From positions 1,740,001 to 1,804,000 of the forward strand of contig NZ_CP137157.1 of the NCBI RefSeq assembly GCF_040581405.1: a stretch of 64,000 nucleotides of DNA, given 5' to 3'. Source of the stretch: Komagataeibacter sucrofermentans DSM 15973. Lineage in GTDB: Bacteria > Pseudomonadota > Alphaproteobacteria > Acetobacterales > Acetobacteraceae. Of this stretch, positions 1 to 8,738 are shown piece by piece. A program made the position numbers and the translations under genes. Each line of letters opens with the position of its first letter. The stretch's first letter is position 1. Below the pieces are notes generated by a model that saw nothing but the letters and a program-made list of their open reading frames with translations, did not search any database and was not told the origin of the DNA.

Positions 1-1362
1 TTTTCCATCGGGCTTGCCGCCTATCTGGCCGTGCTGGAAGGCACGTGGCTGAAAACCGGCAGGCAGGTCTATCTCGATCTCTATCAATACTGGCTCAAGG
101 TCTTTTCCATCGTCTTTGCCATGGGCGTCGTATCCGGGCTGGTCATGTCGTATGAATTCGGCACGAACTGGTCGGTCTTTTCACGCAAGGCGGGGCCAAT
201 TACCGGCGTGCTCCTGTCATATGAGGTGATGACGGCCTTTTTCCTCGAGGCCGGTTTTCTGGGTGTCATGCTGTTTGGCATGAACAAGGTGGGGCGCGGG
301 CTGCATTTTGCGGCAACGTGCCTTGTCTCGCTCGGCACGCTCATTTCCATGACATGGATCCTCGCCTCCAATTCATGGATGCAGACCCCGCGCGGCTATA
401 TGATCGAGCCGGGCACGGGCCGCTTCCTGCCGGCGGACTGGCTTGCCATCATCTTCAACCCCTCCTTCCCTTTCCGGCTGCTGCACATGGGGCTTGCGGC
501 CTTCCTGTCCGTGGCTTTTGTGGTGGGGGCAACGGCTGCGGGGCATATGCTTGCCGCCCGCAGGCGGGGCGAGCGGGCAAGCGAGCCGGTGCGGGTCATG
601 TTTTCCATGGCGATGTGGATGGCGACCATCGTAGCCCCCCTGCAACTTGTTGCAGGCGACATGCATGGCCTGAACACCCTTGAGCACCAACCCGCCAAAA
701 TCGCCGCGATGGAGGGGGACTGGACATCGGAAGACCATGCGCCCGAACTGCTGTTCGGCATTCCCAACATGAAGACGGAACATACGGATTATGCCGTGGG
801 CATTCCCCTGCTCGGCTCCCTCATCCTGACCCACAGCCTTGATGGCAAGGTGCCGGGCATGAAGGATTTTCCAGCTCAGGACCGTCCGCCTTCCTATGTC
901 ATCTTCTTTACCTTCCGCATCATGGTGGCGCTTGGCATGGCCATGATCGGCATGGGGCTGTGGTCGCTCATTTTGCGGCGGCGGGGGCAGATCTATGACA
1001 GTGCGGGCCTGCACCGTGCGGCTGTTGTCATGGCGCCGGTAGGGTTTGTGGCGCTGCTGTGCGGCTGGGTTACGACCGAGGTCGGGCGGCAGCCATGGAC
1101 CGTCTATGGCCTGCTGCGCACCGAAAACAGTGTCTCCCCCATCATGCTGCCCAGCATGGCCCTGACGATGACGGCATTTGTGGTAGTGTATTTCTTTGTA
1201 TTCGGCTCCGGGCTGATCCTGCTTGTGCGCATGCTGCGCCATGCACCGCAGACCGGCGAGCAGGGCCCCTCGACAGACAATTCAACCTCCGTGCTCGGTG
1301 CGCGCTCCCACCCGCATGAGCTACCGGGCCACGATACGCCGCATGGTTCCGGCCCGGCCTGA
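1..1362 (+). CDS. cioA: Cytochrome bd-type (cyanide-insensitive) ubiquinol oxidase subunit I, 5' partial
   Basis: Catalytic subunit of a bd-type terminal oxidase of the inner membrane. It oxidises ubiquinol and reduces oxygen to water without proton pumping. The reading frame is open from base 1, so the start lies upstream; compared with the family about 25-30 residues, including the first conserved His, are missing. The visible 453 residues show several membrane segments and the signature GWVTTEVGRQPW near bases 1063-1098, which marks the quinol oxidase I family. The Q-loop is short, as in the CIO type of Pseudomonas and acetic acid bacteria rather than E. coli CydA. The stop is 32 bases before cioB. 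Family assignment is firm; cyanide insensitivity is inferred from type. Confidence 0.95.
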   Translation, partial: FSIGLAAYLAVLEGTWLKTGRQVYLDLYQYWLKVFSIVFAMGVVSGLVMSYEFGTNWSVFSRKAGPITGVLLSYEVMTAFFLEAGFLGVMLFGMNKVGRGLHFAATCLVSLGTLISMTWILASNSWMQTPRGYMIEPGTGRFLPADWLAIIFNPSFPFRLLHMGLAAFLSVAFVVGATAAGHMLAARRRGERASEPVRVMFSMAMWMATIVAPLQLVAGDMHGLNTLEHQPAKIAAMEGDWTSEDHAPELLFGIPNMKTEHTDYAVGIPLLGSLILTHSLDGKVPGMKDFPAQDRPPSYVIFFTFRIMVALGMAMIGMGLWSLILRRRGQIYDSAGLHRAAVVMAPVGFVALLCGWVTTEVGRQPWTVYGLLRTENSVSPIMLPSMALTMTAFVVVYFFVFGSGLILLVRMLRHAPQTGEQGPSTDNSTSVLGARSHPHELPGHDTPHGSGPA

Positions 1363-1394
1363 CAACCCCGTAAACCGCTATCAGGAGATGGAGC

Positions 1395-2420
1395 ATGGAC
1401 GGCGCTGCATACTGGCTACCTGTAATCTGGGGCGTGATCCTGGCCGCCGCGATCATGATCTATATCGTGCTCGACGGGTTCGACCTTGGCATCGGCATCC
1501 TGTTTGCCTTTGAACGCAGGCGCGACAGCCGTGACATCATGGTCAACACCATTGCCCCGGTATGGGATGGCAACGAGACGTGGATGGTTTTTGGCGGCGC
1601 GGTGCTGTACGGCGTCTTTCCGGGGGCCTATTCCACCTTGCTGCCTGCCCTTTACCTGCCGGTCGTGACCATGCTGCTGGCCCTTATCTTCAGGGGGGTC
1701 GCGTTTGAATTCCGTGTCCTGACCCGTATCGGCGCGGGCAGCCGTTCAACCTTCTGGGACTTCGGGTTCATGGCGGGTTCGGTCATTGTCGCGTTCTGCC
1801 AGGGGGCGATCGTGGGGGGCGTGATACAGGGCGTATCCACCACCGAGGGCTCTTTTTCCGGTGGCCCGATAGACTGGCTGACCCCGTTCAGCGTGCTGTG
1901 CGGCGTATCCGTGGTGCTGGGTTATGCGCTGCTTGGGGCATGCTGGCTGATCTGGCGCACGGAAGGCGCATTGCAGCAGCATTGCCGCGTGTGGGCATTG
2001 CCGCTTGCGCTGACGCTACTGGCCTGCATCGTGGCCGTAAGCATATGGACCACGCAGTTGCACGCCCCTTACCTGCGGCGCTGGATTGCGTGGCCCAATA
2101 TCATGATCGTGGCGCCGGTGCCCATTCTGGTTGGCGTGCTGACAGTCATTTTCATGTGGGGATTGCGCAACAGGCACCACATCACGCCATTCCTGTGCAC
2201 GCTGGGGCTGTTCTTCCTGTCATTTTCCGGGCTGGGCATTACGGTATGGCCCCATGCCGTGCCGCCGGGGCTGACATTGTGGGATGTATCCTCTCCCCCC
2301 TCCAGCCAGGCGTTTGAACTGGTGGGAACGGCCATCCTGCTGCCTGTCATCCTTGCCTACACGGTTTATTCCTACCGGGTGTTCCGTGGCAAGGTCACGG
2401 CAGCCGACAGCTATCACTGA
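1395..2420 (+). CDS. cioB: Cytochrome bd-type ubiquinol oxidase subunit II
   Basis: Second large subunit of the bd-type oxidase, an integral membrane partner that stabilises the haems in subunit I. The 341-residue protein has the usual length and the family's early motifs: VLDGFDLGIGILF in the first membrane helix, and WDGNETWMVFGGAVLYGVFP about residue 55. An ATG preceded by AGGAG (about 1383-1387) supports the start. It follows cioA with a short gap and is followed after 10 bases by a tiny DUF2474 gene, the normal order of a cioAB operon. No CydDC assembly transporter is present in the window. Confidence 0.95.
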   Translation: MDGAAYWLPVIWGVILAAAIMIYIVLDGFDLGIGILFAFERRRDSRDIMVNTIAPVWDGNETWMVFGGAVLYGVFPGAYSTLLPALYLPVVTMLLALIFRGVAFEFRVLTRIGAGSRSTFWDFGFMAGSVIVAFCQGAIVGGVIQGVSTTEGSFSGGPIDWLTPFSVLCGVSVVLGYALLGACWLIWRTEGALQQHCRVWALPLALTLLACIVAVSIWTTQLHAPYLRRWIAWPNIMIVAPVPILVGVLTVIFMWGLRNRHHITPFLCTLGLFFLSFSGLGITVWPHAVPPGLTLWDVSSPPSSQAFELVGTAILLPVILAYTVYSYRVFRGKVTAADSYH

Positions 2421-2430
2421 GGCAGGCCCC

Positions 2431-2574
2431 ATGCGCGATTTCCCCTCACCCGCAAAAAAGCTGACCACGCCCGGCCCGCTTGGCAGGCTGGGGTGGTTCG
2501 CCCTGATCTGGGCTGCCAGCACGGCTGTTGTCATGCTGGTGGCCGAGGGGCTGCACGCGATGATCCCGCGTTGA
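2431..2574 (+). CDS. DUF2474 small single-helix subunit of the CIO oxidase
   Basis: A 47-residue protein with one predicted membrane helix (WFALIWAASTAVVMLVAEGL), starting 10 bases after the cioB stop. Small one-helix proteins after bd oxidase genes (CydX/CbdX, and the DUF2474 family in CIO operons) bind the oxidase and stabilise it. The WF...W..S pattern in the helix fits DUF2474. It is too short for most gene callers and easily missed. The start is the first ATG after cioB and gives a positively charged cytoplasmic N-terminus. Function is inferred from size, topology and position. Confidence 0.75.
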   Translation: MRDFPSPAKKLTTPGPLGRLGWFALIWAASTAVVMLVAEGLHAMIPR

Positions 2575-2960
2575 AAGGATGGGGCATGGCCTCATTGGTC
2601 CGTCATTCCCTTCATGCGGAACATGCCATGTCTTGCGCTATATCGCGAATGGCCACTTATCTGGGAACTGACAGATAAAAGTCACGCATGATGACCATGA
2701 GGAGGTGTCCGGGTCGTTATCGGCAAAACCGCCTCCGCCCATGTTTCCGCCTTCCATGCCACCTGCACGGCCGCCTTTTGTTTTTGAGAGCGTGTCGTCA
2801 GTTGATGCTGCGTGGCCAGCCCCCTGCACCGCCGTCTGCTTGTCGAAGCCGTTCTGTATCTTTCTGGAAGAAGAGGGACTGCCCTTTCACTGACGTGCGG
2901 CCCAGGAGCGGCATCCTGGCGTGAAATGGTATCGTTCCGGGGGTTCGCAATGCAGGCATT
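2575..2960. other. Intergenic stretch without a recognisable gene
   Basis: About 390 bases between the oxidase operon and the iron module. Short open frames occur on both strands, including a Gly/Met-rich minus-strand frame around 2690-2780, but none has a clear ribosome site or a family I recognise. No strong terminator or repeat was found. Confidence 0.5.
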
Positions 2961-2979
2961 GTGTGGCATAGGCATATAA

Positions 2980-3000
2980 TGCAAATGCGTCGCATTAATG
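2980..3000 (+). promoter_or_regulatory. Fur-like iron box
   Basis: The sequence contains a perfect 13-base palindrome, AATGCG-T-CGCATT (2984-2996), flanked by TGCA on the left and AATG on the right. This resembles alphaproteobacterial Fur/iron boxes built on TGCAAAT/ATTTGCA-type half sites. It sits at the front of the DUF3649-PepSY-DUF3325 genes, which are commonly linked to siderophore uptake. It overlaps the two likely ATG starts of the first gene, so either regulation is at the start codon or translation begins downstream. Confidence 0.5.
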
Positions 3001-3311
3001 AACCTGCCCCTCGCGCAAGACCCCCCGTGGCACCGGACCGGCTCGCGCGCACCGCACGGCTTAACCGCAACAGGATCGCCTGCGCCGTGCTCGCCTGCCT
3101 GCTGGCCTATGGGGTTGCCCGCCTGCTGGTGGCGGGTATTGCCGCAGGTACTGCCGGACCCGACCGCATCCATCTGGGTCAGATGATCGCGCTTTTTGGC
3201 CTGCCGGTCATGGTGGTGGTGGGCTTTGGCGCATGGCGACGGCACGCGGGGTTGCTGATGGTAGGGGCCTGTGGCTGCCTTGCCGCGGGCCTGAAGCTGT
3301 TTGCAACCTGA
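2985..3311 (+). CDS. DUF3649-type iron-uptake-associated membrane protein
   Basis: A small membrane protein of about 108 residues with three hydrophobic segments. It matches the small DUF3649-type protein that precedes PepSY and DUF3325 genes in TonB/siderophore loci of proteobacteria. ATG codons at 2979 and 2985 both lie inside the Fur-like palindrome. A GTG at 3027 is an alternative that would put the operator upstream of the gene, but no convincing Shine-Dalgarno distinguishes them. The stop (3309-3311) overlaps the next ATG as TGATG, which implies translational coupling. Family membership is moderate; biochemical function is unknown. Confidence 0.6.
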   Translation: MRRINEPAPRARPPVAPDRLARTARLNRNRIACAVLACLLAYGVARLLVAGIAAGTAGPDRIHLGQMIALFGLPVMVVVGFGAWRRHAGLLMVGACGCLAAGLKLFAT

Positions 3312-4765
3312 TGCGCGAAACCCTGCGTACCCGCCTGGGCTGGCTGCATGGCTGGCTTGGCTATGGGGCCGGGCTGGTGCTGGCCTGCATCTTCGCCACC
3401 GGCAGCGTGGCGATGTTCAATATGGAAATCACGCGCTGGATGCAGCCAGAAGTGCAACTGGCCACCCCTGTGCCCCCCACCGCCCTGGCGCTTGATGCGG
3501 CAGCACACCTGATCGCGGCCGAGCAGGCCCGTGGCGTATCAGCCTTTATCGCCCTGCCCTCGGCCCGCTCGCCCACGCTGGATGTGCTGCATTACAATGG
3601 CCATGAATTTGTTGGCGCGCGGCTCGACCCGGCCACAGGCGCGGTCATACCGGCGCGGATAACGGCAGGGGGTGGGCTGTTCTACAATTTTCACCATACC
3701 CTGTTTCTTGGCGCACGAGTGGGCACGGTTATTGTCAATATTGTTGGAATGGTCCTTCTGGTTGCCATTGTGTCCGGTGTTGTCATTCATATTCACGCGC
3801 TGGTGCCCGATATCATCCTGCTGCGCCTGTCCGCGGCCCGGCTGCGGGCCTGGCTTGATGCGCATCTGCTGGCGGGTGTGCTGTTCCTGCCCTTCATGGT
3901 CATGATGGCCTATACGGGCGTGCTGGTTAAGGCAGACATGATCGTGCCCGCAGCACCACGCCCCGCGCCGCCGGTGCAGGCGAATGCACCACTCCCTGCC
4001 CCAGTGCCGGACATGACGCGGTTGCCGCTGGCACCCCTGCTGGCCCGGGCGCGCGCCAGCCTGCCGGGGCAGGAGCCGGGTTTCATCCTTTTTGCCCCTC
4101 AGCGCGTATCCATCTTTGCAGGCGATGCCAGCAGCGCGTTCCTGACCCGCGACCATGCCGATTTCAGCCTGCCCGAGGGCCACCCCCTCCCGGTCAGCAC
4201 GACTGCCAGCCCCATCGCCCGCACCATGCAACTCATGCACGGGTTGCATTATGCGCGCTTTGCCCCACCGGGTTTGCGGTGGCTGTATTTTATATCCGGC
4301 CTGTGCGGCACTGCCGTCATGGCCAGCGGGCTGGTCCTGTTTGTAATGAAGCGCCGCCGCCATGCGGGCCATAGAGGCGCACACCGGCTGGCCGATGGGC
4401 TGAACGTAACCGTCATGGCAGGGCTACCCGCCGCCATGCTGGGTTTTTTAGAGGGCAATCGGCTCGTTCCCGCCACCCTGACCGGGCGTGAAGACTGGGA
4501 AACCGGCATTTTCTTTACGGTATGGGCGCTGTGTGCGGTGCATGCGCTCTTTCAGGCCCTGCGCGGGCAGGCACACCGGGCATGGCGGGCGCAGCTTGGC
4601 TTGGTCGGGCTGCTTGGTGCGAGCCTGCCAGTGCTGGACCTGCTCTGCTGCCCTGCCGCGTTCCGTGCGCTGCCGGGGCTGCACATGGCGGTGGATGGCA
4701 TGGGGGTTGCTGCCGCAACCGTGGCGCTTTACGCCCGCTACAGGCTTGGGCAGCAGGGCGCATGA
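3311..4765 (+). CDS. PepSY-associated TM domain protein (iron-regulated type)
   Basis: A 484-residue inner-membrane protein with the PepSY-TM architecture. The first helix begins at the motif LGWLHGWLGYGAGLVLACIF; a periplasmic region follows, then paired helices about residues 150-215 and 340-380, and further C-terminal helices. Such proteins next to siderophore receptors are thought to act in reduction or handling of imported ferric complexes, but this is not proven. I chose ATG 3311 because it overlaps the preceding stop and gives a start just before the first helix; a frame extension to 3233 would add residues that do not fit the family. The gene ends as ATGA with the DUF3325 gene. Confidence 0.85.
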   Translation: MRETLRTRLGWLHGWLGYGAGLVLACIFATGSVAMFNMEITRWMQPEVQLATPVPPTALALDAAAHLIAAEQARGVSAFIALPSARSPTLDVLHYNGHEFVGARLDPATGAVIPARITAGGGLFYNFHHTLFLGARVGTVIVNIVGMVLLVAIVSGVVIHIHALVPDIILLRLSAARLRAWLDAHLLAGVLFLPFMVMMAYTGVLVKADMIVPAAPRPAPPVQANAPLPAPVPDMTRLPLAPLLARARASLPGQEPGFILFAPQRVSIFAGDASSAFLTRDHADFSLPEGHPLPVSTTASPIARTMQLMHGLHYARFAPPGLRWLYFISGLCGTAVMASGLVLFVMKRRRHAGHRGAHRLADGLNVTVMAGLPAAMLGFLEGNRLVPATLTGREDWETGIFFTVWALCAVHALFQALRGQAHRAWRAQLGLVGLLGASLPVLDLLCCPAAFRALPGLHMAVDGMGVAAATVALYARYRLGQQGA

Positions 4766-5037
4766 CCTGCCTGTTCCTTCTCGCGCTGTGGGTGGCAGCC
4801 TTTATGTGCCATGCCGCCCTGTGGCCCACGCGCTACGGGCTGCCCGCGTTTCACCCCACCGGCCAGCGCCGCGCCCGCATGATGCGGCTGCTGCTGCCCC
4901 TTCTTGCGCTGGGGCTGGCCGTGGGCGTGCAGGGTTTTGTCGTGGGGCTGCTTTCATGGTGCGCCGCCCTGTCGCTTGGTGGTCTTCTGGCGGCCAGCCT
5001 TCTTGCCCTGAAAGGCAGGCAGGCTGACCGCCTGTAA
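4762..5037 (+). CDS. DUF3325 membrane protein
   Basis: A 91-residue protein with three hydrophobic helices and a central basic loop (TGQRRARMMR). Order and size match the DUF3325 gene that ends DUF3649-PepSY-DUF3325 operons. Its ATG overlaps the PepSY stop by four bases (ATGA), so the three genes form one coupled unit. Role unknown; association with iron uptake is inferred from the neighbours and the Fur-like box at the front of the operon. Confidence 0.75.
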   Translation: MTCLFLLALWVAAFMCHAALWPTRYGLPAFHPTGQRRARMMRLLLPLLALGLAVGVQGFVVGLLSWCAALSLGGLLAASLLALKGRQADRL

Positions 5038-5071
5038 ACAGCAGATGTTCGGGTTGAAGCTTCAGCCGGTT

Positions 5072-5584
5072 TTACCAGCCGCCCCAACCCCACCCGCCGA
5101 CATAACCACCATAAGGATAGTAATAGCCGGGATAACCATACCCGTACCCATATCCATCATACGGGTAGGGCGGCGGTCCGTACCAGCCGGGGCCACGATC
5201 CCAACCGCCCCCCCAGCCGCCGCGATCCCAGCCACCACCACGTGGGCCACCGCCCGGACCGCCCGGACCACCCGGACCGCCATGCGGGCCACCGTGAAAA
5301 CCACCGCCACCGGGACCACCAAAACCCGGACCACCGCCATGGCCGCCCGGCCCACCGCCAAATCCGCCACCGCCTGGGCCACCGTGAAAACCACCGCCAC
5401 CGGGACCACCAAAACCCGGACCGCCGCCGTGGCCGCCCGGCCCACCGCCAAATCCGCCACCGCCGGGGCCACCGGGGCCACCGGGGCCATGCTGGGCATG
5501 TGCGATGGATGGGCCTGCTACGGGCGCCAGCGCAAGCGCCATCGCAACAAAGGCCACGGTCCATGATTTTGTACGCGTCATCAT
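5072..5584 (-). CDS. Secreted glycine-rich repeat protein
   Basis: A 170-residue protein with an N-terminal signal peptide (basic start, hydrophobic core, likely cleavage after AHA about residue 30). The mature part is almost only Gly, Pro, His and Phe, arranged as GGPGGGGF/GGGPGGH repeats, ending in a Trp/Tyr/Gly-rich tail. Two 30-residue units are nearly identical and come from a 90-base tandem duplication. Two adjacent ATGs (5584 and 5581) are possible. It converges with the iron operon, 34 bases away. No enzyme motif is present; it could be a low-complexity envelope or extracellular protein. No function assigned. Confidence 0.6.
   Translation of the reverse strand: MMTRTKSWTVAFVAMALALAPVAGPSIAHAQHGPGGPGGPGGGGFGGGPGGHGGGPGFGGPGGGGFHGGPGGGGFGGGPGGHGGGPGFGGPGGGGFHGGPHGGPGGPGGPGGGPRGGGWDRGGWGGGWDRGPGWYGPPPYPYDGYGYGYGYPGYYYPYGGYVGGWGWGGW
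5281..5460. repeat. Tandem 90-base repeat, two copies
   Basis: Two copies of a 90-base unit lie head to tail inside the Gly-rich gene; for example ACCGTGAAAA occurs at 5291 and again at 5381, and AATCCGCCAC ends at 5370 and at 5460. The copies differ at only a few positions. Each encodes 30 residues, so copy-number change would keep the frame. Confidence 0.85.
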
Positions 5585-6321
5585 ACCTTACTCCTTATGT
5601 TGCCATCGTGCTGGCCCGGCACGACAAAACAATGGCGGATTGTCACAGTAATGTATCATTAGCCCGCCAGAGGCCAGGTGCAGGCATGCGGCCCATGCAT
5701 GATCCGCTCCGTCTTACGATCATCTGCCACGCGTAACCCTTGCACACTCCCCCCTGAACACAAAGGCGGGGTGGAACTGCACCTTTGGGGCATCGTACCC
5801 GGTGGGTGCGCACCTCGCTGCCGGACCTGCGACATAATTAACGTTTTCAATAGTAAAATTATTTGATCCGCCTGCCCATGCTGGCGAGATCCATGAAAAA
5901 ATGATTCAAAAACGGAACAAATGAACGCAATTATCATTTGTTCGTTAAGAAGGATGCAGCCTAAGGCAGTGAAGGTAGCCATCCGGCCACACAGCCATCA
6001 TGCACTTTTACAATACCTCTTATGGCCTGGACTATTCCGGCCCGGCAGGTCAGCCTTCCCCTGTTTACGGCTGCCAGACTTGTGTGTGCCAGTCATATGG
6101 CGCGGGCGCAGGGGTGGCATGGTTGCAGGGGTGAGTGTGGCTATTATGCACACCGGGCATCATAAATAACGTAATAACACGGTAAAACCATATTTACCCG
6201 TTGACCGGGTTATTTTTGGCGAATTATACACACATACATGTTGTGGAATTAATATAGCACGACAGGAAACAGGACTCTGCACCAGCCCCGCAACCGGGCT
6301 TCAGTCTAGGAAAGACGCAGG
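5585..6321. other. Long intergenic region upstream of the TonB receptor gene
   Basis: About 740 bases with no credible gene. It holds the promoter of the Gly-rich gene near its left edge, an AT-rich centre (about 5830-5940) and the receptor promoter near 6201. The leader between the promoter and the receptor ATG contains a small hairpin (AGCCC-N7-GGGCT, about 6283-6301). I looked for a cobalamin or SAM riboswitch pattern and did not find one. Confidence 0.5.
6201..6230 (+). promoter_or_regulatory. Sigma-70-type promoter for the TonB receptor gene
   Basis: TTGACC at 6201-6206 and TATACA at 6225-6230 are separated by 18 bases and lie about 95 bases upstream of the receptor ATG, giving an untranslated leader of roughly 85 bases. 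Match to consensus is five of six at the -35 and good at the -10. Confidence 0.55.
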
Positions 6322-8724
6322 ATGAACACGCTCCACAAGCCGGCACGGCTCTCGAAAATTGTCCTTCTGACCGGTGTGGTATCCGTGTCCTGCTCTCCTG
6401 TCGCCGCCTGGGCCGACCCGGTGGTCGAACGTATCACCACCACCAAGGACGTGGGCGATGTCTCGCCCGCCTTCCGCACATCCACGCCGCGCCACAGCAC
6501 CACGCGTGTTGCGATTGTAACGGGGGCCGACCTGCTCAAGACCGGGCAGACAAACGTGATCGCGGCACTCCAGCAGTCCTCGCCCGAAATCAACGCCCCT
6601 CCGGGCGGCGGCGGCGGCGGTTATTCCACCACCCCCACCCAGACCGTCATCCTGCGTAACCTCAACGCGGATGAAACGCTCGTGCTCGTCAATGGCGTGC
6701 GCCGCCATGCCAGCGCCATCGGCAACTGGAACTATGGCCCGGCCCAGGGCACGGAACCGGCTGACCTGAGCCTGATCCCGCTCAGCGCGATCGACCATGT
6801 GGAAATCGTGACCGAAGGCGCCACCGCGCTGTACGGGCAGGACGCCATTGGCGGCGCGATCAACATCGTGCTCAAGGCGGGCAACCGCAATGGTGGCACC
6901 GCCAACATCCAGAACAGCGGCTACTACAGGGGCGATGGCCAGGGCATTACCGCCTATGGCGACCTTGAGCGCCAGCTCGGCAGCAAGGGTGGCGGCATGG
7001 ACCTGGCATGGCAGGTGCAGAACCAGCTGCCCACCCACCGCGATGGCATCCACCCCACGCTAGGCGATGTAAACCGCATTGAAGGCATCAGCCGTTCGCT
7101 GTCCGAACTGTTCAGCTTCAACGCGCACATGCCCATCAGCCGCTCGGTCGAGGCCTATGGCACCGCCACCCTCGCCCATCGCAGCACCGACCGCATCGGC
7201 TTCATCCGCGGGCCGACGAACATCAACAACGTGCCCTCGCTCCACCCCAACGGGTTCGAGCCGATCGAAACGTTCGATGAAATGGATTTTCAGGTCAATG
7301 GCGGCCTGCGCGGCACCATGCCCGCAGGCGTTGCGTGGAACACCTATGCCTCGTTCGGGCGCGAACAGGTCAATGAAGGCGTGTATGACGACAACAACCC
7401 CACCTTTGGCGCGCTGAGCCAGACCAGCTTCAACCAGGGCAAGATCGTCAATGCCGAGCTGATTGGTGGCGCCAAGTTTTCCAAGCGCTTCACGAGCCGG
7501 GCGCTGCCCAAGCCCGCCGTGCTCGACTGGGGGCTGGAATACCGGCACGATACCTACCAGATCGGCGCGGGCGACTATCAGTCCTGGGCCACGGGGCCGG
7601 AATATACCGGCAGCAACTCGCCCGGCGCCACCGGCTATAACGGCTTTCAGCCCAGCAACGCGGGCAACTGGTCGCGTGATATCTTCGATGGCCACGTGGG
7701 GCTGGACATTTTCGTCACCCGCAAGTGGGAATGGACGATCGGCGGCCATGTGGTGAACTATTCCGACACCACCACCGCGCCAACCGGCTCGATCGGCACG
7801 CGCTACAACTTTACCAAGAACTTCTCGATCCACGCCAACGTCAATACCGGCTACCGGCCGCCCACGCTGGGCGCGATCCATTACGATGCCACAACGTCCG
7901 GCCCGGGCTATACCACCGTCAACCTTTCCCAGGTCAATGAAGTCGCACGCCTGCTCGGCGCGCATAACCCCAAGGGCGAATACTCGCGCAGCTACAGCAT
8001 CGGGCTGGACTGGAAGCCCGTGCGCGACCTGCAGCTTTCGCTTGATGGCTACCGTATCGACATCAATGACCGCATCGAGAGCACCAGCGCCTTTTCCGGC
8101 CCGGTCATGGCCAGTTACCTCGCGGCTCATGGCGTTGGCGACAACATCACCTATGCCAGCTACATGACCAATGTGGGCAACACCACAACCAACGGCTTTA
8201 CGGCCAAGATCAGCTACAAATTCCCCATCAAGCCCGCCTATGGCGTGCTGATCGGCTCCGTGCAGGCCAATGCGGCCGATACCGAGCTGACCCGTTACGC
8301 TTCCACCCCCTCCATCCTGACCTCGCTGGGGCAGACCTACTTCTCCAAGGCGGCCGAGACGGAACTGCTGCGCTCCTCGCCCAAGAACAAGGAATCCTTC
8401 TCGCTTAACTGGAGCAAGGGCCGCTACAGCGTCTTCGTGCAGGAACAGCGCTATGCCGGGGTGGCGTGGCTTGTCTACCAGAGCGATCCGGGCGCCTACT
8501 GGACCCATGTGCGCCCGCAGATGATAACAAACCTTGAAGCCTCGGCGCGGGTGGGCCATGGTTTTGTCATCACGCTGGGGGCCAACAACCTGTTCAACAA
8601 ATATCCGACCCGCACCAACAGGCAGGCGCTCAAGGAAAGCAGTGGCGTGTTCGCCTACCCCATGACCGCGCCCGGCGGGTATGAAGGCGGCTATTACTAT
8701 GCCCGCCTTGGATACACGTTCTGA
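6322..8724 (+). CDS. TonB-dependent outer-membrane receptor
   Basis: An 800-residue outer-membrane receptor that would import a ligand using TonB energy. It has a signal peptide (cleavage about residue 31 after AWA). The plug domain is about residues 60-190, with the conserved LVNGVRRH and IDHVEIVTEGATALYGQDAIGG-type segment, and a 22-strand-type barrel ends in an aromatic C-terminus (LGYTF). It is paralogous to the receptor at 51403-53862: both have RHSTT near the plug start and LLKTGQTNV in the first plug strand. The gene stops 14 bases before a solute-binding protein gene, so it likely supplies the outer-membrane step for the ABC importer that follows. Ligand unknown. Confidence 0.9.
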   Translation: MNTLHKPARLSKIVLLTGVVSVSCSPVAAWADPVVERITTTKDVGDVSPAFRTSTPRHSTTRVAIVTGADLLKTGQTNVIAALQQSSPEINAPPGGGGGGYSTTPTQTVILRNLNADETLVLVNGVRRHASAIGNWNYGPAQGTEPADLSLIPLSAIDHVEIVTEGATALYGQDAIGGAINIVLKAGNRNGGTANIQNSGYYRGDGQGITAYGDLERQLGSKGGGMDLAWQVQNQLPTHRDGIHPTLGDVNRIEGISRSLSELFSFNAHMPISRSVEAYGTATLAHRSTDRIGFIRGPTNINNVPSLHPNGFEPIETFDEMDFQVNGGLRGTMPAGVAWNTYASFGREQVNEGVYDDNNPTFGALSQTSFNQGKIVNAELIGGAKFSKRFTSRALPKPAVLDWGLEYRHDTYQIGAGDYQSWATGPEYTGSNSPGATGYNGFQPSNAGNWSRDIFDGHVGLDIFVTRKWEWTIGGHVVNYSDTTTAPTGSIGTRYNFTKNFSIHANVNTGYRPPTLGAIHYDATTSGPGYTTVNLSQVNEVARLLGAHNPKGEYSRSYSIGLDWKPVRDLQLSLDGYRIDINDRIESTSAFSGPVMASYLAAHGVGDNITYASYMTNVGNTTTNGFTAKISYKFPIKPAYGVLIGSVQANAADTELTRYASTPSILTSLGQTYFSKAAETELLRSSPKNKESFSLNWSKGRYSVFVQEQRYAGVAWLVYQSDPGAYWTHVRPQMITNLEASARVGHGFVITLGANNLFNKYPTRTNRQALKESSGVFAYPMTAPGGYEGGYYYARLGYTF

Positions 8725-8738
8725 CCGGCCCGCACCGC

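Noticed and set aside
2638-2893. Short frames on both strands, one Gly/Met-rich
   Set aside because: No ribosome site, no family resemblance and conflicting strands; listed only as intergenic.
5281-5460. Regular repeats that could suggest a CRISPR array
   Set aside because: Units are contiguous 90-base copies in frame within a Gly-rich gene, with no unique spacers.
6231-6321. Leader before the TonB receptor considered as a cobalamin or SAM riboswitch
   Set aside because: Only a five-base stem hairpin is visible; the conserved riboswitch boxes are not present.
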